The notes below the pieces were generated by a model. The model ran no database searches and had not been told where the DNA came from. It was given only the letters and a program-made list of their open reading frames with translations. Made by a program: the position numbers and the translations under genes. This document shows, piece by piece, positions 1 through 10,757 of a stretch of DNA of 64,000 nt. The DNA is from a bacterium (GTDB taxonomy: Bacteria > SZUA-79 > Acidulodesulfobacterales > Acidulodesulfobacteraceae), in assembly GCA_021845685.1 (NCBI GenBank), contig JAJZVN010000004.1, forward strand, positions 62,001 through 126,000, read 5' to 3'. The first letter of the stretch is position 1. Each line of letters starts with the position of its first letter.

Positions 1-230
1 ATATAATATGAAATATCTATAAGGGTATTATAATCGATTGATATAATTGCAAACATTATAAAAAAAGAAATCCCAAACCATATAATCTGTTTTATAACAT
101 AAGAGTCAAGCAATTCAGAATGATTAAAGCTTAAAGAACCCAACAAATTAATTATGCCCAGAAAAGAAATTATTATTACCGTAAAAAATAAAATAAAATC
201 AAAATTTTTAATATGATCCGATAATTTCAT
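1..230 (-). CDS. rodA: RodA/FtsW/SpoVE-family protein, N-terminal fragment (runs off left edge)
   Basis: Partial gene; only the first ~76 residues are inside the window, reading from an ATG at 230 with no in-frame stop to the left edge. Visible are a short cytoplasmic start (MKLSDHIKNFD), a first hydrophobic segment rich in I/F/L, and the pattern KQIIWFGISFFIM followed by IDY, which resembles the second helix and the following acidic turn of SEDS peptidoglycan polymerases. It follows mrdA (PBP2) on the same strand, the usual PBP2-RodA pairing for lateral wall synthesis, which is the main support for choosing RodA over FtsW. Only the N-terminus can be judged, so catalytic residues cannot be checked. 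Confidence 0.75.
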   Translation of the reverse strand, partial: MKLSDHIKNFDFILFFTVIIISFLGIINLLGSLSFNHSELLDSYVIKQIIWFGISFFIMFAIISIDYNTLIDISYY

Positions 231-383
231 TTGTATTTTATATTATTAATTTATTAATTTTTATTTATTATAGTATTTTTTATTATATTTTTATAAAAGG
301 GACATATTTAAATCTGTCCCCTTTATATTATTACTATATTCTATTATATTTTATTTTTATTAAATTTTATAAATTATTTAAAA

Positions 384-2282
384 TTAAAAACTTGTATAAA
401 TAAAACTTGGAAGTTTTTTATTATTATTCTTCTTTATTTTTTTAAGAGATGGTTTCCAGAGACCTTTTTGCTCAAGATATTTTTCTACTATTTTTTTTGC
501 TATAATTGCCGCATGCGCCCCAAGAAATTTTGCATGCATATCAAGAATAACAACCGCAATTTTTGGATTATTCATAGGGGCAAACCCGACAAACCATGCA
601 TTATCTCTGTCTCGTCTCGGAATATTTTTTGCATCGTAAATAGAATAGGTTTTCGATATTATTTGCGCAGTTCCGGTTTTACCGCAAAATGAAATACCGC
701 GAATCTGTCCGTTAACGGCGGTCCCGTTTTTTCCGTTTACCACTTCGTAAAGACCTTTTTTTATAGCTTCTATATAACTTTTTTTTAACTTAATCCGCCT
801 TATTAATCTGCTTTTAATTTGCCTTATTATTTTGCCGGAACTTGATACAATTTTACTGACTATATACGGTTTATACAGATAACCTCCATTTGCTATAGCG
901 CTATAAGCTTCAATAAGCTGTATAGGCGTAATAGAAACATAACTTTGTCCGATTATAGAAGACAATGTTGAACCCTTATACCATTTTCTATGATAAACTT
1001 TATAAACAAGTTTCCTTGTAGGTATAAACCCAGGATTTTCCGCAGGCAAATCAATTCCTGTTTTCTTGCCGAACCCTAATAAATGCGCATAGTGAGCTAT
1101 CTGGGAAATATGAAGCCTTGTCGCGAGAGAATAAAAATAAGTATCTACGGATTCTTCTAATGCGGTATATAGATTTATTTTTGAGTTTTGATTAGGATTC
1201 CAATTATAAAATACGGCATTTCCAAGTTTAAAAGTAGGTCCTGCAAAAATTTTTTTATCAGGAGTAATCAGATGAGCTTCAAGACCTGCCAATGCACCGA
1301 CAACCTTAAACGTAGAACCCGGCGCCATCGAATTTTGTATAGCTTTGTTCTGAAGCGGATGTTCATTGTTATTTATGATTTTTTTCCATTCTTTTGCCGA
1401 AATACCTTTAGAAAAATAAACCGGGTTAAAAGAAGGAGTAGATACCATGGCAAGAATTTTCCCGTTCCGGGGATTCATTGCAATAACGGCACCTTCTTTA
1501 TCTTTCATAAGTTTATAGGCAAGTTTTTCTAAAGCAAGATTAATTGTCGTGTAAATATAATCACCCATTCTCGGTTTTTTAACTACAACTTTTCCGACTG
1601 TTTTGCCGGACGAATTTACTACAACCCTTTTCTCTCCGTCTTCTCCATGCAAATATTTCTGATAATAATATTCTATACCCGTTTCTCCAACTATATCTGA
1701 AGGATTAGCATACGAATACTTTTTCTCTTTTAATTGCGCCGAAGAAATTAATCCGACATATCCGAATATTTGCGCACCCATATTTCCATACGGATAATGT
1801 CTTATAGGTATTTTTTCTATAGAAAAACCGGGGAGATACAGCTTATTTACTTCAAAAACCGATAAATCTTTTATAGATAAATTTCTTATTAAAACTATTG
1901 ATTCATAATTAGGAATAAATTCTTCTTTTTCAACTATGCTATATAATTTAGAATATTTTTTATGAAATATCGCAGCAATTAAACGAATCTCTTTTTTTAA
2001 TGATTTAACATGAGCAAGAGTAATAGCAATATTAAAAGATGATTCATTATCTACAATAATCTTGCCGTTATCTGATAATATATATCCCCTCGGCGCAGGC
2101 AGATAAATTACCCTTGTGGCATTATTTTTAGCAAGATAGTAATAATGATTCCCTTTAATAATCTGCAAAAAAAATATTCTTGCAAGAATTAAGAAAAATA
2201 TTATCGAAAAAATTATTGCAATAAAATTTAATCTTTTTTTTTGGATATTAAATATTTCGTTTTCGTTAAATGAGGATGACAT
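384..2282 (-). CDS. mrdA: Penicillin-binding protein 2 (peptidoglycan D,D-transpeptidase)
   Basis: Cross-links lateral-wall peptidoglycan at the outer face of the inner membrane, working with RodA and the MreBCD scaffold. The 632-residue protein has one N-terminal membrane anchor (about residues 18-42), a dimerisation domain opening with PRGYILSDNG (64-73), and a transpeptidase domain with the three expected motifs: STFK with nucleophile Ser323 and Lys326, SVD at 378-380 (other PBP2s often have SCD), and KTGTAQ at 535-540. Length is normal for PBP2. It lies about 200 bp downstream of larE and directly precedes rodA on the same strand. Start is the ATG at 2282. Confidence 0.95.
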   Translation of the reverse strand: MSSSFNENEIFNIQKKRLNFIAIIFSIIFFLILARIFFLQIIKGNHYYYLAKNNATRVIYLPAPRGYILSDNGKIIVDNESSFNIAITLAHVKSLKKEIRLIAAIFHKKYSKLYSIVEKEEFIPNYESIVLIRNLSIKDLSVFEVNKLYLPGFSIEKIPIRHYPYGNMGAQIFGYVGLISSAQLKEKKYSYANPSDIVGETGIEYYYQKYLHGEDGEKRVVVNSSGKTVGKVVVKKPRMGDYIYTTINLALEKLAYKLMKDKEGAVIAMNPRNGKILAMVSTPSFNPVYFSKGISAKEWKKIINNNEHPLQNKAIQNSMAPGSTFKVVGALAGLEAHLITPDKKIFAGPTFKLGNAVFYNWNPNQNSKINLYTALEESVDTYFYSLATRLHISQIAHYAHLLGFGKKTGIDLPAENPGFIPTRKLVYKVYHRKWYKGSTLSSIIGQSYVSITPIQLIEAYSAIANGGYLYKPYIVSKIVSSSGKIIRQIKSRLIRRIKLKKSYIEAIKKGLYEVVNGKNGTAVNGQIRGISFCGKTGTAQIISKTYSIYDAKNIPRRDRDNAWFVGFAPMNNPKIAVVILDMHAKFLGAHAAIIAKKIVEKYLEQKGLWKPSLKKIKKNNNKKLPSFIYTSF

Positions 2283-2364
2283 AAGACATATAATAATATA
2301 TATTTATACTATAATTAAAAAAATAAAATTTTAAAAAAATAGGAAGAAAACCGCCTTTCATCAC

Positions 2365-2385
2365 ATAAAACCTGGCAGGTTTTAT
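2365..2385. repeat. Perfect hairpin between larE and mrdA
   Basis: A 21-bp inverted repeat with arms ATAAAACCTG and CAGGTTTTAT around one base, in the gap between larE and mrdA. No T-tract follows on the minus strand, so it is not a standard terminator. The stem ATAAAACC/GGTTTTAT recurs in a hairpin at 33394-33414, suggesting a small repeat family. Confidence 0.45.
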
Positions 2386-2487
2386 ACATTGCGAAAAGGA
2401 ACTTCTATGCGGAAGAGTTAAAATTTTTAATTTATATACTACAGAAATAATATATTTATAATTTTTATTTAATAAAATAAATAAAAT

Positions 2488-3306
2488 TTATAAATTCAAT
2501 CCGCTGTGATTAATTCCTTCAATATCTACAGCAACGGTTTTAAATCCTATTTCTTTTATTTTTAATATAATATCAGATAATGACTTATATTGCATTAAAT
2601 TATTGATTTGCTCTATAGGAACTTCAATTTTTGCAAGTTTCCCGTAATGTCTTACCCTTATCTCGCCAAATCCATTTTGCCTTAGTAAATCTTCGGCTCT
2701 TTCAACCATCTTGATTTTTTCTTCAGTTACAATATTTCCGAACGGTATTCTTGATGCTAAACAAGCCATTTGAGGTTTGTCCCATGTATCAAGCCCAAAA
2801 AATTTAGAAGCATTTCTTATGTCATTTTTAAAAAACCCTGCTTCTTTTAAAGGAGATAAAACATTAAATTCTTTTTCGGCTTTCATTCCAGGTCTGTCTT
2901 TAAAGTTAGCCTCGTCTTCCGCGTTAGTCCCGACCGACAATTTATAACCGTCAGGAATATAAGGTCTTATTGTCTTAAACAATGCGATCTTACAAAAATA
3001 ACATCTTAAATAATCATTTTTCAAATATGATTCGTCTAAATACTCTTTAGTTCTAACTATAATATGTTTTATTCCAAATTCAGACGTCTTTTTTTTGCAG
3101 AATTCAATTTCTCTGCCCGGTATAGTGAAAGAATTGCCTGTAACAGCCATTACATTTTCAGCGCCGAGCGTTTTTCCAGCAATAAATAATAAAAAAGTTG
3201 AATCTACTCCGCCGCTGTATGCAACGGCAATTTTTTTTTCATTGCCTAAAATTGATTCAATTTTTTCTATTTTTTGCGATAAATCCTTATTTATATTCTT
3301 ATCCAT
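2488..3306 (-). CDS. larE: LarE, ATP-dependent sulfur transferase for nickel-pincer nucleotide (NPN) synthesis
   Basis: LarE adenylylates the carboxylates of pyridinium-3,5-biscarboxylic acid mononucleotide and inserts sulfur, giving the thiolated precursor of the NPN cofactor of lactate racemase-type enzymes. The 272-residue protein has the PP-loop SGGVDS at residues 31-36 and the conserved ACLASRIPFG block at 181-190. Cys182 in that block is at the position of the sacrificial cysteine of Lactobacillus LarE. Two further cysteines, Cys102 and Cys105 (RCYFC), make this a three-cysteine LarE, the subclass known to carry a [4Fe-4S] cluster instead of sacrificing its cysteine. It lies between a PpiD-like gene and mrdA; larB and larC are on the opposite strand nearby. 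Confidence 0.92.
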   Translation of the reverse strand: MDKNINKDLSQKIEKIESILGNEKKIAVAYSGGVDSTFLLFIAGKTLGAENVMAVTGNSFTIPGREIEFCKKKTSEFGIKHIIVRTKEYLDESYLKNDYLRCYFCKIALFKTIRPYIPDGYKLSVGTNAEDEANFKDRPGMKAEKEFNVLSPLKEAGFFKNDIRNASKFFGLDTWDKPQMACLASRIPFGNIVTEEKIKMVERAEDLLRQNGFGEIRVRHYGKLAKIEVPIEQINNLMQYKSLSDIILKIKEIGFKTVAVDIEGINHSGLNL

Positions 3307-3346
3307 ATTGATTATATTTATTTATACTATATTTATTTGACTAAAC

Positions 3347-4372
3347 CTAAACACGCTGCATTATTTTATTTATCAATTGATTATTCAATTTTATTTGAGA
3401 TTTAGACTCAAGATATTTTACATAATCGTCTAAAAATTCAGTCTGTTTCTCAAACATATAATTTCTATATACGGAAAATCTCTTACTGGCTGCAAGTTTA
3501 AATGCGGGGAAATGAACCGATTTTATTTTCAATACTGCAAATCCCGATTTTATAGAAATAGGAACTAATGAAACTTTTCCATTAATTCCAGACGACACCG
3601 CTTTTAGCACGGCTGCATTAAAATTATATTTTTTAAATTTATTCGAAGAAATTAATTGCGCATTGGTTTGTAAAGAAAAATCAACTATTTTAGCTTTGAA
3701 TTGCATTCCTAATTTTTTAAACCCTGTATTAGAAAGAACAATTTTTTTGATAAATTTATAGGCATTATTTTTGGTTTTAAAAATAGCTGCTTCAAAAGCT
3801 ACAGATTTATTCCGCAATCTGTAATTATCTATAATTTGCTGTTTATTAAAACTAAAAGAACTTTGAATAATTGTGCGCATAAAACGTCTATTTATATCAT
3901 TCTCATAATGTTTTTCAAAAATAGCCGGGGTCATATGATTCTGTGCAAGAACTGAGGTAAAAACCGCATTGCTGAAATTTCCGTTTTTTTGAAATGTATT
4001 AATACCTGCTATTTTATTTGCAAGATAATGCTTGGAAACACTAACTCCAAAATCGTTTATTCTGTTTTCTAAAACTTTATCCGCTATAAGTGAAGATAAA
4101 GTTTTTTCCGCTATATATTTTTTTATTGTATTATTTAAAACTTTACCGTATGATTCTCTGTAATAATTTTCAAGATTACCGTAATATCTGTAAAATGCGG
4201 ATACAGTAATAGGTTTTCCATCAACCGTGGCTACATTTTGCGAAGATATAGCACCGCCGCCGCCCATAATATAGGGCAAAAAGCTAAAACCTACTATAAA
4301 TAAGAATCCTACTATAATTGTCACGATTTTTCCAAATAAAGAACCGTAAAATCTTCTTAAAAACTCAAGCAT
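3347..4372 (-). CDS. PpiD/SurA N-terminal-domain periplasmic chaperone-like protein
   Basis: The 341-residue protein begins with a short cytoplasmic stretch (MLEFLRRFYGSLFGK), one membrane helix (about 17-37) and then the SurA_N signature VATVDGKPITVSAFYRYYGN, as in membrane-anchored PpiD-type foldases. It probably helps fold exported proteins at the periplasmic face of the inner membrane. It is much shorter than typical PpiD (about 600 residues) and I see no convincing parvulin domain with its conserved histidines, so isomerase activity is doubtful. AGAGGA precedes the ATG by a suitable distance. It is divergent from larB and upstream of larE on the same strand. Confidence 0.7.
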   Translation of the reverse strand: MLEFLRRFYGSLFGKIVTIIVGFLFIVGFSFLPYIMGGGGAISSQNVATVDGKPITVSAFYRYYGNLENYYRESYGKVLNNTIKKYIAEKTLSSLIADKVLENRINDFGVSVSKHYLANKIAGINTFQKNGNFSNAVFTSVLAQNHMTPAIFEKHYENDINRRFMRTIIQSSFSFNKQQIIDNYRLRNKSVAFEAAIFKTKNNAYKFIKKIVLSNTGFKKLGMQFKAKIVDFSLQTNAQLISSNKFKKYNFNAAVLKAVSSGINGKVSLVPISIKSGFAVLKIKSVHFPAFKLAASKRFSVYRNYMFEKQTEFLDDYVKYLESKSQIKLNNQLINKIMQRV

Positions 4373-4509
4373 AAATAAATCCTCTTTTAATTTTTTAAAT
4401 TTAAATATAATATATAATTACAATTTTATACGCCTTACATTTTTAATGCAAATAAAAAATAATATTAAAGAATTATAACTAAGTAAATCTATTAATTTAA
4501 CTTTTAATT

Positions 4510-5211
4510 ATGGAACCGTTCAACGATAGTTTCGCAGGCTGCAATTATATAGATTTGAATTTTGCAAAATTGGATATTCACCGTCTAAAAAGAGCCGGTA
4601 AGCCTGAAGCTGTTTTATGCGATGGAAAAACTGCGGAAGAAATTTTTAAAATAGCAAAAAAATTAGAAAATATTGCAAATAATGTCATTTTCACAAGAGT
4701 AAATTATGAAATTAAAAAACTTCTTCTTTCAAAATGCAAAAAAACAATATATTATGACAAAGCAAAAATAATTATACTAAATCCGCAGCAAACGGAGGAA
4801 AACAAACTTCACGGCAATATTCTTATCGTTACCGCAGGCACTGCGGATATATCCGTTGCGGAAGAAGCTGCCGTAACTGCCTCAATTTTAGGAAATAAAG
4901 TATCTAAACTTTATGATATCGGTGTTGCGGGATCTCACAGACTTTTTGACAATATAGACAAGATTAAATCGGCTAACGTAATCATAGCAGTTGCAGGAAT
5001 GGACGGGGTGCTTCCGACTCTTATTTCAAGTTTAGTTGATTCAACCGTTATAGCAGTTCCTTCATCTAACGGATACGGGACCGGATTCAAAGGAATATCA
5101 GCGCTTCTTTCTATGCTGAACAGCTGCTCCGGCGGTTTACTGACAGTAAACATAGACAACGGATTCGGCGCCGGATTAGCCGCAAGTATTATTAATAAAA
5201 AAATTAAATAA
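4510..5211 (+). CDS. larB: LarB, NaAD carboxylase/hydrolase of nickel-pincer cofactor synthesis
   Basis: LarB is related to AIR carboxylase PurE. It carboxylates the pyridinium ring of nicotinic acid adenine dinucleotide and releases AMP, the first step to NPN. The 233 residues show the LarB N-terminal block (AKLDIHRLKRAGKPEAVLCDGKT shape, about 20-42) and the PurE-like core: DIGVAGSHRLFD, IIAVAGMDGVLPTLISSL, PSSNGYGTGFKGISALLSML and a C-terminal NIDNGFGAGLAAS. Its stop codon ends at 5211 and mreD, on the opposite strand, ends at 5212, so the two genes meet tail to tail with no spacer. It is isolated from larE and larC by strand and by mre genes. Confidence 0.93.
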   Translation: MEPFNDSFAGCNYIDLNFAKLDIHRLKRAGKPEAVLCDGKTAEEIFKIAKKLENIANNVIFTRVNYEIKKLLLSKCKKTIYYDKAKIIILNPQQTEENKLHGNILIVTAGTADISVAEEAAVTASILGNKVSKLYDIGVAGSHRLFDNIDKIKSANVIIAVAGMDGVLPTLISSLVDSTVIAVPSSNGYGTGFKGISALLSMLNSCSGGLLTVNIDNGFGAGLAASIINKKIK

Positions 5212-5748
5212 TTAAACTTTCAGACCAGTTTTTTGACGTTTGTATCTAAAATAATCTATTTTTCTAAAAAAATAAAAGACTACGGGAGACATTGCGGAAG
5301 TAATAATGCTGACAGGCAATAGATACAATAAAATATAATAAAACAAGTTATATTTAAATTTAAAATAAATGACACTTATAACAAATATTAAAAAATAATA
5401 GAATATTGACGACATGAATGTTATAAAAATTTCATAAATTATATTATCCGCTAAAAACTTTTTCCATAAATAAAAAGCGGCAGTAAAAATAATAACGCCT
5501 GCCATAGCATAAGCGTAAGGGTTTAAGGCAGTAAAACATCCGTATACGTAAAAAAATAAATAAGACGCTATAAACCCGTTAAAAATATTAAAATAAAGAG
5601 CAAAATAGATTATAGCAATAAGTGCAAAATTAGGTAAAATTAAAGGATTTTCAAAATAATTTGAAAAAATAAGAGTAAGAATAAGTAAAAAAATAGAAAA
5701 GAGAGTTATATAAGTATTTCTTATTATGTTATCTCTCAATGAGAACAT
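5212..5748 (-). CDS. mreD: MreD, rod-shape determining membrane protein
   Basis: A 178-residue, very hydrophobic protein with about five or six predicted membrane segments, typical of MreD, which links MreC to the wall-synthesis complex in the inner membrane. Sequence conservation in this family is weak; the call rests on size, topology and position directly after mreC, overlapping its end by 20 bp. The tail is basic (FRKIDYFRYKRQK). Its stop abuts the stop of larB on the other strand. Confidence 0.88.
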   Translation of the reverse strand: MFSLRDNIIRNTYITLFSIFLLILTLIFSNYFENPLILPNFALIAIIYFALYFNIFNGFIASYLFFYVYGCFTALNPYAYAMAGVIIFTAAFYLWKKFLADNIIYEIFITFMSSIFYYFLIFVISVIYFKFKYNLFYYILLYLLPVSIITSAMSPVVFYFFRKIDYFRYKRQKTGLKV

Positions 5749-6553
5749 TTTTTGAATTAAATAAATTTTTATGCGGTGCCACTATTATTTTTTTAAATAT
5801 ATCATAAGGCTTGCTCGTAACTTTAATTATATGACCGACGGACAATCCTGCGGTGAATACTCCGCCTAATCCTGAAGTTAAAATTCTATCGCCTATATTA
5901 GCCTTTTGGGTAGAAAAAACAAATTTAATTTTTAAATATCCGTTTCCGATACCTTTGGCTATTCCTACAACGCCTGTTTTCGCATCAACTACCGAAAATG
6001 CGCATTTTGGATTGGTAATTGCAATTGCTTTTGAATAATAATGCCCTGTTTCAATAATCCTTCCTATAACCCCGCTATCCGATACAACCCCTTCACCTAC
6101 ATTAATTCCGTTGTTTTGTCCTTTATTTATATAAAAGCTTTTAAACCATGATTGTATACCATGAATTGTAATAACGGCAGATATAGTTTTTTTTGAAATA
6201 ACATTTTTTTTTAAATTAAGAAGTTTTCTAAGTTGACCGTTTTCAATTTTATATATATTTAATTTATAAAGTTTTTCATTAAGAATATTATTTTGTTTTA
6301 AAAGTATCTTATTATCTTTTTTGACTGATATTAAGTCAATATAATTTGAAAAAATATTTGACGATAATTTTACGGGATAATCTGCAATTTTATAAATAAA
6401 AAATATACTTGTATAAATAGGCCCGGATAAAAAACCGCTATATTTTTTACTGTTTAAATGCGCTAAAAATATAACAAGGGTCACTAATATAATTAATATC
6501 AGTAAAAAAAAATCTTTATTTTTTCTAAAAAATTTTCTAAATCCTCTTTGCAT
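5729..6553 (-). CDS. mreC: MreC, rod-shape determining periplasmic scaffold protein
   Basis: A 274-residue bitopic protein: basic N-terminus (MQRGFRKFFRKNKDF), one membrane helix (about 14-32), a coiled-coil stretch around 75-105 and then the two-lobed beta domain with the family block VVSDSGVIGRIIETGHYYSKAIAITNPKCAFSV split around 165-200 and GLGGVFTAGLSVGHI near 230. It organises PBP2 and RodA outside the membrane along MreB filaments. Located between mreB and mreD, overlapping mreD by 20 bp, which supports translation from one mRNA. Confidence 0.95.
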   Translation of the reverse strand: MQRGFRKFFRKNKDFFLLILIILVTLVIFLAHLNSKKYSGFLSGPIYTSIFFIYKIADYPVKLSSNIFSNYIDLISVKKDNKILLKQNNILNEKLYKLNIYKIENGQLRKLLNLKKNVISKKTISAVITIHGIQSWFKSFYINKGQNNGINVGEGVVSDSGVIGRIIETGHYYSKAIAITNPKCAFSVVDAKTGVVGIAKGIGNGYLKIKFVFSTQKANIGDRILTSGLGGVFTAGLSVGHIIKVTSKPYDIFKKIIVAPHKNLFNSKNVLIER

Positions 6554-6682
6554 GAAAATTTTCTGCCATAAAATACGGCAAACTATTTTTTTAAATAATA
6601 AATAATAATTTAATTAATTTTCAATAATTAATAACTTTTGATTAGACATTATAATATATATTTATTAATATTAATATTAATA

Positions 6683-8046
<1,364 letters not shown>

Positions 8047-9093
8047 ATGGATAAATTATTTATATCAGATTTAAAAGAAAATGAAAAAGCGGATTCAATT
8101 TTTTTAGTAAAAAATAAATCATTGCTAAAAGGAAAAACAGGGAAAGATTATATATCTCTTAAATTATCGGATAAAACAGGCGATATAAAGGCAAATATTT
8201 GGGACAACACTCAAAAATTTGCAAATATTTTTGAGCCGGGCGATTTTATAAAAATCAAATCAAGAACAAGCGTTTTTCAGAATGAATTGCAATTAAATAT
8301 TACGGATGCCGAAAAAATTGACATTACGGGTAGTGACCTATGCCTTTTTCTAAAGTCTTCAAAATTTAATATAGATGATATGTTTTCGGAGTTATGCGCT
8401 ATATTAAGAGAAAATATAAACGATAAATATATCGGCGAACTTATAGAATTATTTCTAAACGATGAAAAATATACCGACAAATTAAAATCTCTGCCTGCAG
8501 CCAAATCTATTCATCATGCATATATAGGCGGTCTCCTTGAACATACTCTCAGTATCGTAAAAGCAGGTCTTTTAATGTCTATACATTATAAAGACTCGGT
8601 AAACAAAGATATAATGCTGGCAGGCTGTTTTCTGCATGATGCGGGTAAAATACAAGAATTAAAATTTAATAAAAATATTACGGAATATTCCGATGAAGGC
8701 AGACTTATGGGGCATATCGTGCTCGGCGTCAATTCTATAAGCAATAAAATAGATTCCATCAGCGGCTTTCCCGAAAATATGAAAATTCTTATTCTGCATT
8801 CAGTTATTGCTCATCACGGCGAATTAGAATTCGGCTCTCCGAAAAGGCCTAAAACCATTGAAGCCGTTATATTGCACTTTATAGACAACATGGATGCAAA
8901 AGTAAATCAATTTGAAGGGTTAGCGGAAGAAACCGCAAAACTTTCTTCCTGGAGTAATTATTCAAAGCATTTAGACAGATATATTCTCAATTCTAAATCA
9001 TATTTAAAAAATTACGACGATAATAATAATTCAGATAAATTATCAGATAAATTAAATACAGGGATAAATTTTAATGAGGATTTATCATGCTAA
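8047..9093 (+). CDS. YhaM-like 3'-5' exonuclease (OB-fold plus HD domain)
   Basis: The 348-residue protein combines an N-terminal OB-fold nucleic-acid-binding domain (about 1-95) with an HD phosphohydrolase-type domain. HD ligands visible are H in HHAYIGGLLEHT (about 157-168), the HD pair of CFLHDAGKIQEL (about 198-209) and HSVIAHHGELEFGSP (about 256-270). This arrangement is that of YhaM, a metal-dependent 3'-5' exoribonuclease/DNase. The last 25 residues are Asn/Asp-rich and look disordered. It is on the same strand as larC, 160 bp upstream, with a REP-like repeat in between, so an operon is uncertain. Confidence 0.85.
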   Translation: MDKLFISDLKENEKADSIFLVKNKSLLKGKTGKDYISLKLSDKTGDIKANIWDNTQKFANIFEPGDFIKIKSRTSVFQNELQLNITDAEKIDITGSDLCLFLKSSKFNIDDMFSELCAILRENINDKYIGELIELFLNDEKYTDKLKSLPAAKSIHHAYIGGLLEHTLSIVKAGLLMSIHYKDSVNKDIMLAGCFLHDAGKIQELKFNKNITEYSDEGRLMGHIVLGVNSISNKIDSISGFPENMKILILHSVIAHHGELEFGSPKRPKTIEAVILHFIDNMDAKVNQFEGLAEETAKLSSWSNYSKHLDRYILNSKSYLKNYDDNNNSDKLSDKLNTGINFNEDLSC

Positions 9094-9102
9094 CCCTTAA
9101 GA

Positions 9103-9185
9103 TGTCATTCCCGCACAGGCGGTAATCCAGTGTTTACTGACTTTGAAATATTTCAATATTTTCTATTGCAGGATTAATGAATAAA
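9103..9185. repeat. REP-like dispersed repeat, copy 1
   Basis: Contains the element CATTCCCGC...GTAATCCAGTGTTT followed by a less conserved tail ending TTGCAGGATTAATGAA. The same head and tail occur at 27486-27575, and the head palindrome alone occurs at 10645-10734. It lies between the YhaM-like gene and larC. Confidence 0.65.
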
Positions 9186-9254
9186 AATTAAATTTGAATT
9201 AATAATATTTACCGCATCAAAAAAGAAAATATTTTAAATTTTTTATGAATTTTT

Positions 9255-10535
9255 ATGAATCAGAATATTATTTATATAGATTGTTTCAGCGGCATATCCG
9301 GAGATAAATTTTTAAGCGCTTTATATAATTTAGATTTAATTAAAGAAAAACAATTTTACGACGCAGTAAACAATTTAAATATAAAGGATTTTTCTTCAAA
9401 AGATATTTTCTTTGAAAAAACGCAAAAAAAAGGTTTTAACGGATTATCGCTTAAAATAAATCTCGATAAAGCATCAGTAAAATTTAAAACAATCCATGAA
9501 GTAAATAAACAAATTGATTTAATTAATTTTAAAAATGAAATTAAAAACGACATACGTTTCATTTATAATATTTTATTTGAAGCAGAAAGCTGCGTTCACG
9601 GTAAATCTTTAAAAGATTTACACCTGCATGAAATTGCAAGTATAGACACTCTTATAGATATATCATTATCCGCTTTTATTATAAACGAACTTAACCTAAA
9701 AAATAAACATCAAAATAATGATAATTCACACAATTTTGCTTACGGAAATTATAATATAATTTGTTCAAAAATTAACTTAGGTTCCGGCATAATTGATATT
9801 GCACACGGTACTTTATCGGTACCGCCTCCTGCCGTTTCTTACATATTAAAAGAAATACCCGTTTACGGTTTTGGCGACGACACGGAATTAACCACGCCGA
9901 CAGGAGCCGCTCTAATTAAATATTATGCAAGCGGATACAGCGAAAAAATACCCTCAATGGAAATAATTTCAGAAGGTTACGGATGCGGCTCAAAGGACTT
10001 GGATAGATTAGTAAATATTTTGAGAATTTTTTACGGAAAATTAAATAAACATTCTTTTATCTATAATGACGGCGATGAAGATTTACATAATTCATATATA
10101 AATTATGGCGAAATTGCTGAGATACAGTGCAATATTGACGATATGAATCCTGAAATATATGATTTTGTGATTGAAAAATTATTTAAAAACGGAGCATTAG
10201 ATGTTTTTTTAACTCCGATAATGATGAAAAAAAACAGACCGGGTATCATTTTGAATGTTTTATGCGATATTCCGCTAACAAAAAAATTATCTAAGGTAAT
10301 AATGGAAGAAACTACTTCTATAGGGCTCAGAATAGCAAGAAAAGATAAAATTTATATAGACAGATTTATAGAAGAAATAGAAACACCTTTCGGAACAATC
10401 AAAATTAAAGTATCTAAAGCCGGAAATAAAATTTTAAATAAAAAACCTGAATATGAAAGCTTAAAAAAAATAGCGTTAAATAATAATATTTCTTTAAAAG
10501 AAGTTTATAATGCAGTTAATAAGTTAATAAAATAG
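9255..10535 (+). CDS. larC: LarC, nickel insertase for nickel-pincer cofactor (undivided form)
   Basis: LarC uses CTP to insert Ni into the thiolated pyridinium precursor, completing NPN. The 426-residue protein covers both halves of the family: an N-terminal domain starting IIYIDCFSGISGDKFLSALYN, with the metal-binding-like HLHE in LKDLHLHEIASIDTLID (about 118-134), and a C-terminal domain with IQCNIDDMNPEIYDFV and ALDVFLTPIMMKKNRPG. In Lactobacillus plantarum the two halves need a -1 ribosomal frameshift; here they are one open frame. No clear ribosome site precedes the ATG at 9255. Together with LarB and LarE the window encodes the full NPN pathway, while the racemase LarA is absent. Confidence 0.94.
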   Translation: MNQNIIYIDCFSGISGDKFLSALYNLDLIKEKQFYDAVNNLNIKDFSSKDIFFEKTQKKGFNGLSLKINLDKASVKFKTIHEVNKQIDLINFKNEIKNDIRFIYNILFEAESCVHGKSLKDLHLHEIASIDTLIDISLSAFIINELNLKNKHQNNDNSHNFAYGNYNIICSKINLGSGIIDIAHGTLSVPPPAVSYILKEIPVYGFGDDTELTTPTGAALIKYYASGYSEKIPSMEIISEGYGCGSKDLDRLVNILRIFYGKLNKHSFIYNDGDEDLHNSYINYGEIAEIQCNIDDMNPEIYDFVIEKLFKNGALDVFLTPIMMKKNRPGIILNVLCDIPLTKKLSKVIMEETTSIGLRIARKDKIYIDRFIEEIETPFGTIKIKVSKAGNKILNKKPEYESLKKIALNNNISLKEVYNAVNKLIK

Positions 10536-10644
10536 TTAAATAGTTAAATAGTTTTGAAATTCCTAAGTTATATAACGCAAAATACTATATCTTTATCTTT
10601 AATGCTGCAATAGAAACTATTTAGTTCTAATACTAAATAACTCT

Positions 10645-10734
10645 CTCTGGATTCCCGCTTTCGCCGGAATGACTTTGCGATGTTCTCTCGTTTAGCCTTT
10701 TAGGCGTCATTCCTGCGCAGGCAGGAATCCAGAG
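10645..10734. repeat. BIME-like pair of inverted REP units
   Basis: A 90-bp element bounded by perfect 11-bp inverted ends CTCTGGATTCC and GGAATCCAGAG. Each half contains its own palindrome: ATTCCCGC-TTTC-GCCGGAAT on the left and ATTCCTGC-GCAG-GCAGGAAT on the right. It sits between convergent larC and the TatD fusion gene. This is the architecture of bacterial interspersed mosaic elements. Confidence 0.75.
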
Positions 10735-10757
10735 TATAAAAGTATAAAAGGTATCAA

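Noticed and set aside
9255-10535. Programmed frameshift in larC as in Lactobacillus
   Set aside because: Both halves are in a single continuous frame here; no shift is needed.
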